Origin: Akkermansiaceae bacterium UBA2381
GTDB taxonomy: Bacteria > Verrucomicrobiota > Verrucomicrobiia > Verrucomicrobiales > DEV007
NCBI GenBank assembly: GCA_002344215.1
Contig: DDSV01000030.1
Location: 184 to 64,183, forward strand
DNA length: 64,000 bases
Direction of reading: 5' to 3'
A model generated the notes under the pieces. The model saw nothing but the letters and a program-made list of their open reading frames with translations. It ran no database searches and was not told the origin of the DNA. The translations under genes and the position numbers were made by a program. Below, piece after piece: positions 51,910 to 60,553 of the stretch. Position 1 is the stretch's first letter. Each line of letters opens with the position of its first letter.

Positions 51910-52998
51910 ATGCCCCGAGCCCCACGGATCGAATATGAGGACGCCGTCTACCACGTCATGGCCCGCGGGAACCGTAGGCTCCCAATCGTCTTCTCCGATG
52001 CCGACCGCGAGGTTTTCGCGGAAACCCTGGCCGAGGCTTGTTCACTGGCGAAATTCAAGACCTACGCGTGGGTGCTCATGGACAACCACTATCACTGGGT
52101 TCTCGAAACGCCGAAGGCCAATCTCGTCGAGGGCATGACTTGGTTCCAGAACGCCTTCACCCGCCGCATCAATACCAGCAACCGGCTCTGGGGCCACCTC
52201 TTTGGAGGAAGGTATAAAGCCATCCTCATCGAGGGAAACCTCAGCGCGGTGGGCTATACCGGGCGGTGGCAGCGCGACTACCTCAGCGAGGTCATCGACT
52301 ACGTCCATCTCAATCCCGTTCGCGCCGGTCTCGCGGGTCCTGGCCACGAAATCCGTCCCAGCGTGTCTGACTACCCCTGGTCCAGTGTCGCGATGGGCTA
52401 CTCCCTGACTCCTAAGAAACGCCCAACTCATCTTCATGGTGACACCTTCGCATTGCTCGATCTCGAAGACTCTGCAGCGGGACGCAGAGCCTTTGTGCGT
52501 CGGCTAGACGAGATCGCTGCAGCTGAGGCGGAGTCGGAAATTGCTTCGTCGGAATCACCACCTCGGCGAAGCTTGTCCGAACTGTTCGACCGCGGCTGGG
52601 TGCATGGCAGCGATTCCTTCCGCGAGATCGTGCTGGAGACTTTTGGCCCGGCGGAGACAGAGAAGCCGTCGGCCTCGACCAACAGCAATTACCGCAGTAG
52701 TGAGTTGGGCAAAGCGTTCGCGGAGAGGGAGGCTCGACACATCCTCGCCGATGGGCTGAAACACTTCAATCTCGACGAAACCTCTGTTGCTAGTACCGCG
52801 AAGGGTGATTGGAGGAAGGTGGCGATCGCCTGGGCGATCAGCGAGCGCACCACAGTGCGGCAGGATTGGATCGCCGGGCTCCTGAATCTCAAGAGCGCCA
52901 GCAACGTGAGCCAGCGGGTGCGGCAATACCGCTTGAGGCCTGATGTGGCGAAATCAAGGCTTGAAAGAACGTGGGAGAAAAAGTGGCGAAGATTCTAA
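51910..52998 (+). CDS. REP-associated tyrosine (Y1/IS200-like) transposase
   Basis: 362 residues. The N-terminal Y1 domain (about 1-150) has YHVMARGNRR, the HUH-type metal motif MDNHYHWVLETP (His-Tyr-His) and the later FGGRYKAIL...YVHLNPVRAGL typical of TnpA-REP proteins. The C-terminal 150 residues include an HTH-like ISERTTVRQDWIAGLLNL and a basic end. The ATG at 51910 gives the conserved MPR start. It is flanked by GGGGTCA-type repeats. These single-copy domesticated transposases mobilise or maintain REP elements. Apparently intact. Confidence 0.85.
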   Translation: MPRAPRIEYEDAVYHVMARGNRRLPIVFSDADREVFAETLAEACSLAKFKTYAWVLMDNHYHWVLETPKANLVEGMTWFQNAFTRRINTSNRLWGHLFGGRYKAILIEGNLSAVGYTGRWQRDYLSEVIDYVHLNPVRAGLAGPGHEIRPSVSDYPWSSVAMGYSLTPKKRPTHLHGDTFALLDLEDSAAGRRAFVRRLDEIAAAEAESEIASSESPPRRSLSELFDRGWVHGSDSFREIVLETFGPAETEKPSASTNSNYRSSELGKAFAEREARHILADGLKHFNLDETSVASTAKGDWRKVAIAWAISERTTVRQDWIAGLLNLKSASNVSQRVRQYRLRPDVAKSRLERTWEKKWRRF

Positions 52999-53033
52999 AT
53001 TTTATGACCCGTGCCTGCGCGATCGCAGAGGGA

Positions 53034-53237
53034 CTAGCTTATCAAAGGGGGTAATAGCATGTAACCGGACGAGCGGTCCCCCCGCAAGAGCGACACGATC
53101 AGGAAAGCACGAATCGTCGTTTCTGGGTCAAACGGACGTCTGGCCGGATTAGGCCTGAGGCACTGCGAAAACACCAAACGCGGTACCGATCGAAAAAGTT
53201 CAATAAAAGTTCTATCGGTTACCAGGACCATCGGCAC
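53034..53237 (-). pseudogene. Possible IS4-like transposase N-terminal relic
   Basis: A 67-codon minus-strand frame with RRPFDPETTIRAFLIVSLLR followed by GDRS. This resembles the R-F-x-P-x-T-T-x-x-x-F-L motif near the N-terminus of IS4-type transposases. It ends soon after, with no catalytic region. Weak evidence. Confidence 0.35.
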
Positions 53238-53304
53238 TGACCATCACTACTGGTCACTTTTTGCCGGAAATCGGCAAAACCGCTTTTGACACGGGGGCCT
53301 ACGC

Positions 53305-53475
53305 ATGGACTTACAATTAGTCATCACCATGCTGTCCGCTCCGGCGGGAATCCTCGTTGCCATTGCTTCCGTTTTTTGGGCTTTGGCGAAACTGTTCAAC
53401 TCGCTCCGCGGGATGCTCCAAGCGCTGCGCAAACTCAGGAAGGAGGTGCGCAAGTGGCGGAAGAGGAAACGCTAG
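53305..53475 (+). CDS. Putative 56-residue cationic membrane peptide
   Basis: The frame encodes a hydrophobic helix (residues about 5-31; SAPAGILVAIASVFWALAKL) followed by a strongly basic amphipathic tail (LRKLRKEVRKWRKRKR). This is the composition of small membrane-active or type I toxin-like peptides and of some phage holins. The ATG at 53305 has a G-rich stretch (ACGGGGG) about ten bases upstream. It faces, tail-to-tail, the two-gene module at 53644-56060. No homolog recognised; coding status is inferred from composition and the clean hydrophobic/basic pattern. Confidence 0.5.
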   Translation: MDLQLVITMLSAPAGILVAIASVFWALAKLFNSLRGMLQALRKLRKEVRKWRKRKR

Positions 53476-53506
53476 CAGCGTGGATGATTAAGGAGCGCGA
53501 GGACCG

Positions 53507-53520
53507 TTGACACGTGTCAA
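53507..53520. promoter_or_regulatory. Perfect 14-bp palindrome
   Basis: TTGACACGTGTCAA lies 31 bases after the small membrane peptide gene and includes a TTGACA -35-like hexamer on either strand. It could be an operator or part of a promoter. Confidence 0.4.
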
Positions 53521-53611
53521 TGGTGCCGGAGGAGGGAAGTTGATCAACCTGGTCGATCTCGGCTCAGGGGCCCTCGCGCCATGTCGGGAACAATTCTCTA
53601 TTTCGCACCCA

Positions 53612-53646
53612 CCAAATCCTGTCAACCCACAGACCGAACAGGGTTA
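53612..53646. repeat. Inverted-repeat element copy A
   Basis: Contains AATCCTGTCAACCC and ends CAGGGTT; the arms AATCCTG/CAGGGTT are nearly complementary. It matches copy B at 56421-56456 (identical CCTGTCAACCC core, similar spacer, same CAGGGTT end). It overlaps the stop codon of the gene at 53644. Confidence 0.6.
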
Positions 53647-54258
53647 GGGTAGGCTTCCATTGAGTGCTTGAGCCAGAGTGTGATTACAGGTGGCGAAGTC
53701 TTCCGCCTCACGTTGGTTTGGTGCATAGGGGAGATTCTCAAGGCCGGTTAAGGCTCTCGCCAAATGCCCGACTGTTGGCTTAGTTCTAATAGGCGGCACC
53801 AAAGGGGTATTGAACTCGAATGTGTATTCTGAAACGAGCGTATCAACTCCATTACAAGCCAAGGCACTGGCAACAAAACCCACGCAGTTGGTAGCCATTC
53901 CCAGCGAAGGTTCCCGATACAAGTGGAATTCACTTTCAAAAAACCAACGCATGGGTTGCCCGTGGAACTCGCCTGAAGCTGCGGCGAGATCTTGTACGCA
54001 GGCGAGACCATCGCTTTCGTTCATTGCTCGAGCGCGCAAAATCCATTCGGATGCCTTCCTCGGCCAAGGACAGAGAGCCGAGCCAAGCGATTCAGGTAGT
54101 GCCAGCACATTATAATCATCGCCGTTAACGTCGAAAATCAGAACAGTATGCTCAGCTACGCCCTCAGAGGTATCACGGCTCTGAAAAAGGATATCTCCTG
54201 GCTGGGCAGGAAACTGATGAGGATCCTGCGGTCGGGGATAAGCGATCAAAGGCGGCAT
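53644..54258 (-). CDS. Unrecognised protein with a permuted NlpC/P60 (YiiX-like) pattern
   Basis: 204 residues from the ATG at 54258, chosen for an AAGG seven bases upstream; a GTG at 54282 would add eight residues. The sequence has PGDILFQSR near residue 20, EHTVLIFDV (His) near 38 and TNCVGFVASAL (Cys) near 125. A histidine before the cysteine, with GDILFQ, is the order in circularly permuted papain-like peptidases/amidases, so it could be a thiol hydrolase. There is no signal peptide, suggesting the cytoplasm. It lies 71 bases after the 576-residue gene and is probably co-transcribed with it. Confidence 0.6.
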   Translation of the reverse strand: MPPLIAYPRPQDPHQFPAQPGDILFQSRDTSEGVAEHTVLIFDVNGDDYNVLALPESLGSALCPWPRKASEWILRARAMNESDGLACVQDLAAASGEFHGQPMRWFFESEFHLYREPSLGMATNCVGFVASALACNGVDTLVSEYTFEFNTPLVPPIRTKPTVGHLARALTGLENLPYAPNQREAEDFATCNHTLAQALNGSLP

Positions 54259-54329
54259 CCGCAATCCTTGTCCGAACGTCACGCCTAAATCAAGGTTATC
54301 CTTTTTGGAAAAGGCCAGTATTCGTCTTC

Positions 54330-56060
54330 TCAGATGGCAGCATGGACCGGACTGTCGATCCCCCAGAAGGGACTGAGGTCCTTTAGTTTATCGGGCCATC
54401 GCACCGCACCGCGAGGCACTAATCGACCGAGGATAATAATTTTTCCCCACGACCCGTCGCCGCGATCAATCAACCTGAGTGTATCTCTGGCTAGGATCTG
54501 GAAGAAATGCAGATCGTCGCCAGCTTTATCAACACAAATCCTAGCTAGAGTCCAAAGGCGGGCGATTGAATCCTGTTCCTCCGGGACAACCACAAAGTAA
54601 GCTGCCAGGAGTCGTGCCAACAAGGCGTTTCGAGTCGCCTCTTTTCCCCATCTCGCGGGGGTGGTCTCAATCAGGTCCTGGATCAGGTCGTATAACCTTT
54701 TCTCCGACTGGGCACGATTGGTGGCGTGTCGCACAGTGCGCAAGACATGGCCGATTAACTGCAATTCAAAAAAGCCGACGGGAGGAGTGGTTTCGGCTTC
54801 CAAAAGCTGATTCCTAACCAGATTGAGCGAGCCGGAAAAATCGAGTTCCAAGAGCCGCCCTAGCAGTATTACCTGCTTGGATGCCCGTTCGCGGGTATCT
54901 GCTTCGATAGCAGGACAATCGCCCAAGATAACATAAAGTTGGCGCAGTTGCTCCCGGTTCGAGGTGTCATTTAAATTTTGGATCACCCTGCAGATCAGCC
55001 TCCTCCAAGGCGCGGGGTTATCCATTGTGCTACACTTCGGTAGCTCAAACTCATACCGGTTCTCGAAGGCGACTGTAACCCAGCTGTTCCAATGCCGCTT
55101 CGAGATCCTGGAACGTGCTTCCTTGAAGTGCTTTTCCGCTTCGTTGGCGTAGGGTACCACGTGAGCCCGAAGACGGATGATCATCTCTTTTGCCTTTTCC
55201 TCCAGGGGATGGGACTGAGCAAGATCCTCTGGACCAAGCAGATCATCCTCCGGTATCGGGCGTGCGTCATTGATTTCAGCCCACAAGTCCGCCAATATTT
55301 GCACCAGTTCTTCCCGGATTCTCAGCTTAAATTTTTCGGCATCAACCATGGCGTCAGAGTCTCCCAGGCGCTCGCCCGTTCTCAGGATGAGCCCGAATAA
55401 TTGAAGCCCGCCGAGGACTAATTCGTGATGATTGCGGATGCTGTGAGCAAAAGGACCAGCTTCGTTTTCCAGCTCAAGACGCCATGAATCAAGTTTGTGG
55501 GCAATGATCCAGTACGCTCCGCAGAGGATCGTTCTTTGGCTACATTCATCATTGTTGGCGTCGCATGTGGGATCCTCACAGGAATCTTCAAGTGTATAGC
55601 CATCCCCGCTCGGCAATTGCAATTCTCTCCAAATAGCAGCCCTCACTTCAACTGTCGACGAAACGAGAAGTGTCTCCACCAGCATGCGGCGAAGTATCAT
55701 GCTGTGGCCATACGAACGGCAAAGGTCCTGTCCAATCACTGAGGGAAAATTTGAAACCACGTCCTCCTGAAGCGCTAGAATGTCGGTCACGATCGAAATA
55801 AACTCATAGCCAGACCGTTCAAGTTTCTGAGGGAGGCTTCCTGCCATGCCTACGGCGTGGAACCGGCTCCAGTAAAATCTGGTCCGCTCGCATGATTTGA
55901 TCCACAGTGAGAAGCTTGCGGTTCGGCGCAATTCGTCCCTCAGACTTCGGAGATCACTTTCGAAGCCTTCGATCTCATTGATGCGGTTTCGTCGCCAATT
56001 TGTCACTTCAGGCAACGCATTGAGATGCTGCCAAACCGGTAATGGACCCCCTAAAGTCAT
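54330..56060 (-). CDS. Large unrecognised cytoplasmic protein
   Basis: 576 residues, no signal peptide or TM segment, and no family I recognise. It is mostly alpha-helical by composition (many Leu/Arg/Glu heptad-like stretches such as IRIRLRAHV and RKVILLGRLLEL types), so it may be an all-helical scaffold of the HEAT/TPR kind. A cysteine cluster CEDPTCDANNDEC (about residues 160-172) could bind a metal. The ATG at 56060 has no clear ribosome site. With the permuted-peptidase-like gene downstream it forms a two-gene unit bracketed by inverted-repeat elements A and B. Confidence 0.65.
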   Translation of the reverse strand: MTLGGPLPVWQHLNALPEVTNWRRNRINEIEGFESDLRSLRDELRRTASFSLWIKSCERTRFYWSRFHAVGMAGSLPQKLERSGYEFISIVTDILALQEDVVSNFPSVIGQDLCRSYGHSMILRRMLVETLLVSSTVEVRAAIWRELQLPSGDGYTLEDSCEDPTCDANNDECSQRTILCGAYWIIAHKLDSWRLELENEAGPFAHSIRNHHELVLGGLQLFGLILRTGERLGDSDAMVDAEKFKLRIREELVQILADLWAEINDARPIPEDDLLGPEDLAQSHPLEEKAKEMIIRLRAHVVPYANEAEKHFKEARSRISKRHWNSWVTVAFENRYEFELPKCSTMDNPAPWRRLICRVIQNLNDTSNREQLRQLYVILGDCPAIEADTRERASKQVILLGRLLELDFSGSLNLVRNQLLEAETTPPVGFFELQLIGHVLRTVRHATNRAQSEKRLYDLIQDLIETTPARWGKEATRNALLARLLAAYFVVVPEEQDSIARLWTLARICVDKAGDDLHFFQILARDTLRLIDRGDGSWGKIIILGRLVPRGAVRWPDKLKDLSPFWGIDSPVHAAI

Positions 56061-56550
56061 TGGCTTGATACTAAAATAGTCATAAAAACAAAACTTATCA
56101 ACATTTGGTGCGGGTTACCAGTAGCGAAAAGATCTGTTGGAAGCGAAATTCATCGACGTTCCTTTGGTGTGCCGATTTAAGGAACGAACATGGTGTCCGT
56201 AGGCAGAGAGAACTCATCCGCGATAACTTGATTACGCCAGTCATTCTGTACTGGTTGCTTCTTTCCCTGTCAAGCGATGTCCCATCGCAGGGATGGACCT
56301 CTAACGTGACGGTATACCGCCATCTACCGGCCTCAGACTTTGCTCGCTCCTCACCGACTCCTACCGCCCATCTCCAAAGCCGGGTTGGCACGAGTGGAAG
56401 ATGTGCGACTTGATAGGCGAGCCAACCCTGTCAACCCGCGGACCCAACCAGGGTTCGAAAACGCCAACCTTCCTCTCTGCAACTCTGATCTCCTCACAAA
56501 TCCATTGAGCGCTCCCTCCAATCCGCTATGATCTCCCCCACGACAATACG
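56061..56550. other. Gap between the two-gene module and gspE
   Basis: 490 bases holding divergent promoters. Short frames on both strands (about 56098-56413) show no protein-like features. It contains inverted-repeat copy B. Confidence 0.45.
56421..56456. repeat. Inverted-repeat element copy B
   Basis: AACCCTG and CAGGGTT arms (perfect 7-bp) around TCAACCCGCGGACCCAAC. It has the same CCTGTCAACCC core and CAGGGTT end as copy A at 53612-53646. The two copies bracket the two-gene module. Confidence 0.65.
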
Positions 56551-58299
56551 ATGGGAACCTCCACCAGCACCCCGGGATTCGACCGGATCCTCGCCCTCCT
56601 GAGCGAGGCGGCCGAGTGCGAACTCGCGGGCGTGGTTGATGTGGAGACGATGCGCGAGCAATTCCTGGCCGGCGGATCGCTGATCGACTGGCTCCTCGAC
56701 CATGCCGATGTGTCGGAACGGCAGTTTGGTTCCCGGCTTGCGGAGAAACTGCACCTGGAGTGGGAAGAAGATCCCCTCGTGGATGAGGTGGCCAGTGAGT
56801 TGCTGAGAGGGCTTTGTCCTCCGCTAATCGCGATCAAACATCGGGTGCTCCCCCTGCGATTGGAGTTTGGGGAAGGGGAGGGGCAAACCGCCCCGGCCAG
56901 AATCTGGCTGGCGCATTACGATCCCTTTTCCACGGTGGAGCGCCAAGTAGTGCGGCGGGCGGTGGGATGCCCGGTGGAGTGGGTGCTCTCTCCCAAACGA
57001 CGGCTCCTCGCCGGATTGCAAAAACTTTACGGGGTCGGCGGTGAAATTTTCGAAGACCTCCTCGCGACCAGAGATTGGGATGCCGAGGATTTCAGCTTCA
57101 AGGAAACGGTCAATGTGATCGATGATGAAGACGAGGAAGCCTCGGTAGTGAAGTTCGTGAACCAGATTCTGAGTGAGGCGCTCAAGCAGCGGGCCACCGA
57201 CATCCACATCGAGCCACTCCGCAACGATCTGCGGGTGCGCTATCGGGTGGATGGTCTGCTCCGCAAGGTTTCGGTCCCAAGCGACATCGTCACCCTGCAG
57301 AGCTCGGTGATTGCCCGTCTCAAGCTGATGGCCGGGCTCGATATCGCCGAAAAACGCAAGCCGCAGGACGGACGGATCGCCCTGCAGGTGGGTGGGGAGG
57401 CGATCGATACGCGAGTGGCGACGATCCCGGGAATCGAGGGGGAAAACATCAGTCTGCGTCTGCTCGGTCAGGAGCAATTCAACATCGACCGGCTCGGGAT
57501 GTATCCGGAGATGCGGCAGGAGATCGACGAAATTCTCGCCCGCCCCAACGGGATCGTCCTCGTGACGGGGCCGACCGGATGCGGCAAATCGACCTCCCTG
57601 TTCTGTTTCCTCTCGGCCCTGAACTCCCTTGATCGCAAAATCGTCACGATCGAGGACCCGGTCGAGAACCGGCTTGAGGGAGCCCTCCAGATCGCGGTGA
57701 AGCCGGAAATCGGGCTGACCTTTGCCAGCAGCCTGCGCAGCGTACTGCGGGGCGATCCCAATGTCATCATGGTTGGAGAGATACGCGATCTTGAAACCGC
57801 CGAAATCGCGGTGCAGGCATCGCTCACCGGACACCTCGTTTTCAGCACACTGCATACCAACGACTCCATCGGGGGCGTCACTCGGCTCATCGATATGGGA
57901 GTGGAGCCTTTTCTGGTGGCCGCATCAGTTCGGGCCTTCATCGCCCAGCGTCTCGTCCGCCGTCTCTGCCGGGAGTGTTGCCTACCCGGTGACTATGCTC
58001 CTGAGTTTCTCAAGTCGGTCGGCTTTCCGCTGGAACAGGCCGGATCGATACTCCAGGCCAATCCGCGCGGTTGCGATTCCTGCGGGCACACCGGGTATCG
58101 GGGACGATCAGCCGTCTACGAAATGTTCCGTCTCACCAGCAAGGTGCAGGAGCTCATCTCTGCCGGGGCGAGCAAACAGGATCTGCAGCGGCAGGGGGTG
58201 CTCGATGGCTTTATCCGGATGAGGGACTATGGCTGGCGTAAAGTCATCGAGGGCCACACCACCATCGAAGAGGTTGTCTCCTCGACGGAACTTGGATAG
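56551..58299 (+). CDS. gspE: Type II secretion ATPase GspE
   Basis: 582 residues. The N-terminal GspE-N/MshEN-like domain (about 1-160) is followed by the ATPase core: FVNQILSEALKQRATDIHIE, Walker A GPTGCGKSTS (about 340), Asp box IEDPVEN, Walker B-type VGEIRDLETAEIA, and a His box TGHLVFSTLHTND. A Cys-rich zinc element CRECC...CDSCGHTGYRGR lies at about 475-520. This hexameric cytoplasmic ATPase powers pseudopilus assembly and export. It is the first gene of gspE-F-G-H. Confidence 0.95.
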   Translation: MGTSTSTPGFDRILALLSEAAECELAGVVDVETMREQFLAGGSLIDWLLDHADVSERQFGSRLAEKLHLEWEEDPLVDEVASELLRGLCPPLIAIKHRVLPLRLEFGEGEGQTAPARIWLAHYDPFSTVERQVVRRAVGCPVEWVLSPKRRLLAGLQKLYGVGGEIFEDLLATRDWDAEDFSFKETVNVIDDEDEEASVVKFVNQILSEALKQRATDIHIEPLRNDLRVRYRVDGLLRKVSVPSDIVTLQSSVIARLKLMAGLDIAEKRKPQDGRIALQVGGEAIDTRVATIPGIEGENISLRLLGQEQFNIDRLGMYPEMRQEIDEILARPNGIVLVTGPTGCGKSTSLFCFLSALNSLDRKIVTIEDPVENRLEGALQIAVKPEIGLTFASSLRSVLRGDPNVIMVGEIRDLETAEIAVQASLTGHLVFSTLHTNDSIGGVTRLIDMGVEPFLVAASVRAFIAQRLVRRLCRECCLPGDYAPEFLKSVGFPLEQAGSILQANPRGCDSCGHTGYRGRSAVYEMFRLTSKVQELISAGASKQDLQRQGVLDGFIRMRDYGWRKVIEGHTTIEEVVSSTELG

Positions 58300-58313
58300 G
58301 CTGATTGTTTCGA

Positions 58314-59573
58314 ATGGGCCAGTTCGACTACCAGGCAGTGCGCAGGGATGGAACGGTGACCCGGGGAACGGTCTCCGGTAAAAGCCGTGGAGAAGCGACC
58401 CGTCAGTTGCAGGAGCAGGGGATGCAGATCCTGATTCTCGAGGAAGCCAAGAATCGGACACCCGAGGTCAAATCCACGGCCAAGCCTACCCAGCTTCGCG
58501 AAACAAAGAGAGCGGCACCCTCGGCCGACAGTCGGCTGAGTTCCCGTCAACTGATTCAGTTCACCGAAGAACTGAGCGACCTCCTTGTGGCCGGAGTGCA
58601 ACTGGACTTCGCCCTGAGTTCCATCGCCAAACGCAGTGAGTCAGAGGTTCTGCGCCGGGTGGCAGGAGCCGCCCACGAGAAAGTGCGCGACGGGGTCACC
58701 CTCGCCGCGGCCCTGAGGTCTTCCTCGGTGAGCTTCAGCGAGCTGTATTGTAATCTCGTCTCGGCCGGTGAAGTGTCAGGTGCCCTGGGCGATATCCTCA
58801 AACGACAGGTGGCCTACCTCACGACCTTATCCGATCTGAAGGGCAAGCTCGCCACGGCGATGGTTTACCCTGCGTTTCTGGTGGTTTCAGGGGTAGGGGT
58901 GGCGGCTATGTTTACCTTTTTCCTGATTCCCAAATTGCGGCGCCTCGTTGAGTCGACCGGGGGAGAACTGCCTCCGGTGGCCCATTTTTTCCTCGCCTGC
59001 GGAGAGCTTCTGAAAAGCCACTGGATCATCCTGCTCGGGCTGCTGGCTGCTGGCATCGTCGTTGCGGTGGTCTTGTTCCAGCGTCCCGGATCCCGGCTGG
59101 CGTGGGACCGTACCAAATTAAAGCTGCCGCTCTTCGGGCGATTGCTCAAGACCCGCTTCAATGTGCAGTTTGTCGAGACACTCTCCAATCTGCTGGTCAA
59201 CGGGTTGCCGCTGGTCAAGGCGCTGGAACTGGTGCGGGGCACGACCCCTAATCTCCATGTCAGGGCGCAGATACAGGAGATGACGGCGAAGGTGTCGGAA
59301 GGGGCCTTTCTCCATCGGGCGATGGAAAAGGCGGGGATCTTCGAGCCGGGCCTCATTGACATGGTTCGAATCGGGGAAGACACCGGGAATCTTGCCTCGT
59401 CTATCGGCAAGGCGGGGGAACGGCTCGACCGGGAATTGAACCGCAGTATCGAACGCATCGCCTCGGTGATCCAGCCGACCATTATCCTGGTGATGGCGCT
59501 GGTCGTCGGGATCATGGCCTACATGATGATTTCGGTCATCTACGAGACCATTTCTGTCTTGCGCAACCGCTAG
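58314..59573 (+). CDS. gspF: Type II secretion inner-membrane protein GspF
   Basis: 419 residues from the ATG at 58314 (MGQFDYQAVRRDGTV, the usual GspF start); a TTG three codons earlier is less likely. Two T2SSF domains are present, each with the helical core and TM segments (about 185-215, 240-260 and near the C-terminus 390-412). Motifs such as SVSFSELYCNLVSAGEVSG and FEPGLIDMVRIGEDTGNL are diagnostic. It is the membrane platform that couples GspE to pseudopilins. The gap to gspE is 14 bases. Confidence 0.93.
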   Translation: MGQFDYQAVRRDGTVTRGTVSGKSRGEATRQLQEQGMQILILEEAKNRTPEVKSTAKPTQLRETKRAAPSADSRLSSRQLIQFTEELSDLLVAGVQLDFALSSIAKRSESEVLRRVAGAAHEKVRDGVTLAAALRSSSVSFSELYCNLVSAGEVSGALGDILKRQVAYLTTLSDLKGKLATAMVYPAFLVVSGVGVAAMFTFFLIPKLRRLVESTGGELPPVAHFFLACGELLKSHWIILLGLLAAGIVVAVVLFQRPGSRLAWDRTKLKLPLFGRLLKTRFNVQFVETLSNLLVNGLPLVKALELVRGTTPNLHVRAQIQEMTAKVSEGAFLHRAMEKAGIFEPGLIDMVRIGEDTGNLASSIGKAGERLDRELNRSIERIASVIQPTIILVMALVVGIMAYMMISVIYETISVLRNR

Positions 59574-59592
59574 AACTCACTACCCTCGCGCT

Positions 59593-60018
59593 ATGAAGAT
59601 CCAATCAAGGAAGTGTCCGCGGGGATTCACCCTGATGGAAATGTTGCTGGTGCTCGGCATCATCGCTCTACTCGTGGGCATGGGGACCTATCTGATGGTC
59701 AATGTCCTCGGGGATGCGGAAGAGGGCAAGGTCAAGGGCGACATCCAGACCCTGCATGCCACCCTGATCCGATACAAGACGAAGGGCGGGCTCTACCCGA
59801 CTACGGCACAGGGATTGAAATCTCTGGTCTCCCGTCCCGTCGATGGTCCTCAACCCCGATCCTACAAATCTCTCATCCGGGAACAGGCGCTGATGGATCC
59901 ATGGGGAAACCAGTATCAATATCGCTATCCCGGGAAATTCAATCCGGATACTTATGACATCTTTTCCTTCGGACCCGACGGGAAGGAAGGGACGGAAGAT
60001 GATATCGGCAACTGGTAG
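59593..60018 (+). CDS. gspG: Major pseudopilin GspG
   Basis: 141 residues. It has a short basic leader and the prepilin peptidase site RGFTLMEMLLVLGIIALLVG (Gly before the methylated Phe, Glu at +5). The C-terminal globular part has the GspG pattern YPTTAQGLKSL, LMDPWGNQYQYRYPG and SFGPDGKEGTEDDIGNW, with the calcium-site Asp residues. The start lies 20 bases after gspF. Confidence 0.95.
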   Translation: MKIQSRKCPRGFTLMEMLLVLGIIALLVGMGTYLMVNVLGDAEEGKVKGDIQTLHATLIRYKTKGGLYPTTAQGLKSLVSRPVDGPQPRSYKSLIREQALMDPWGNQYQYRYPGKFNPDTYDIFSFGPDGKEGTEDDIGNW

Positions 60019-60529
60019 ACGGGACCGACAGGTGCGGAAACGGGTGGGGGGATTCTCCCTGCTGGAGTTGCTCATCGTCTTGGGGATCATCGCTCTGTTC
60101 ACCGGAGTCTTTGCCCTGCGCTTCGACGATGGTCATGTCGAAGAGACCCTGGCCCGGGTATCCGGAGAGCTAAGAAATTCGGCCCTGCTCGCGAAACGGC
60201 GCTCCTTCGCCTACCGCCGGGATCAAGTTGTGGTTCTCTCGAAACAAGGCTTCGAGATCTCGGGACGGCACGGGGCGGATTTCGGTCGGCCCCCGGATTC
60301 CGAAGGTGGGGAGCATGGGGAGCGTTTTGTCGTTCCGCCGGATGTTCGAATGGAATGGCAGGTTCCGGGCTCGAAAACCTGGCAGCGTGACCCGGACTAC
60401 GTGTGGACCTTCCGAGGCTCAGGCTTGAGTGACCCGCTCGTGGTGCGCTTTTCCATGAGGTCCTCCTACACGGAACTGAGTTTTAATGTCCTCACGGGGA
60501 CGGCCGAGGAAGTGACTATCATCGAGTGA
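59999..60529 (+). CDS. gspH: Minor pseudopilin, GspH-like
   Basis: 176 residues from the ATG at 59999, overlapping gspG by 20 bases. Prepilin motif GGFSLLELLIVLGIIALFTG, then a globular domain with ELRNSALLAKRRSFAYRRDQ typical of GspH/FimT. Last gene of the plus-strand group; no gspI-J-K follow in this window. Confidence 0.85.
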   Translation: MISATGRRDRQVRKRVGGFSLLELLIVLGIIALFTGVFALRFDDGHVEETLARVSGELRNSALLAKRRSFAYRRDQVVVLSKQGFEISGRHGADFGRPPDSEGGEHGERFVVPPDVRMEWQVPGSKTWQRDPDYVWTFRGSGLSDPLVVRFSMRSSYTELSFNVLTGTAEEVTIIE

Positions 60530-60534
60530 GCTGC

Positions 60535-60551
60535 GCCCGAAGAAAACGGGC
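60535..60551. terminator. Hairpin between the convergent gspH and gspD ends
   Basis: GCCCG-AAGAAAA-CGGGC in the 24-base gap between the two stops. It is short and without a T-run; a bidirectional terminator is plausible from position only. Confidence 0.35.
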
Positions 60552-60553
60552 AT

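Noticed and set aside
53260..53285. TTTTGCCG-GAAAT-CGGCAAAA hairpin considered as an intrinsic terminator
   Set aside because: There is a good 8-bp stem, but it is followed by AAAACC rather than a T-run on either strand; could only be a weak or regulatory structure.
56440..56470. GGGTTCGAAAAC looking like a tRNA T-arm
   Set aside because: No matching acceptor, D- or anticodon stems around it; it belongs to inverted-repeat element B.
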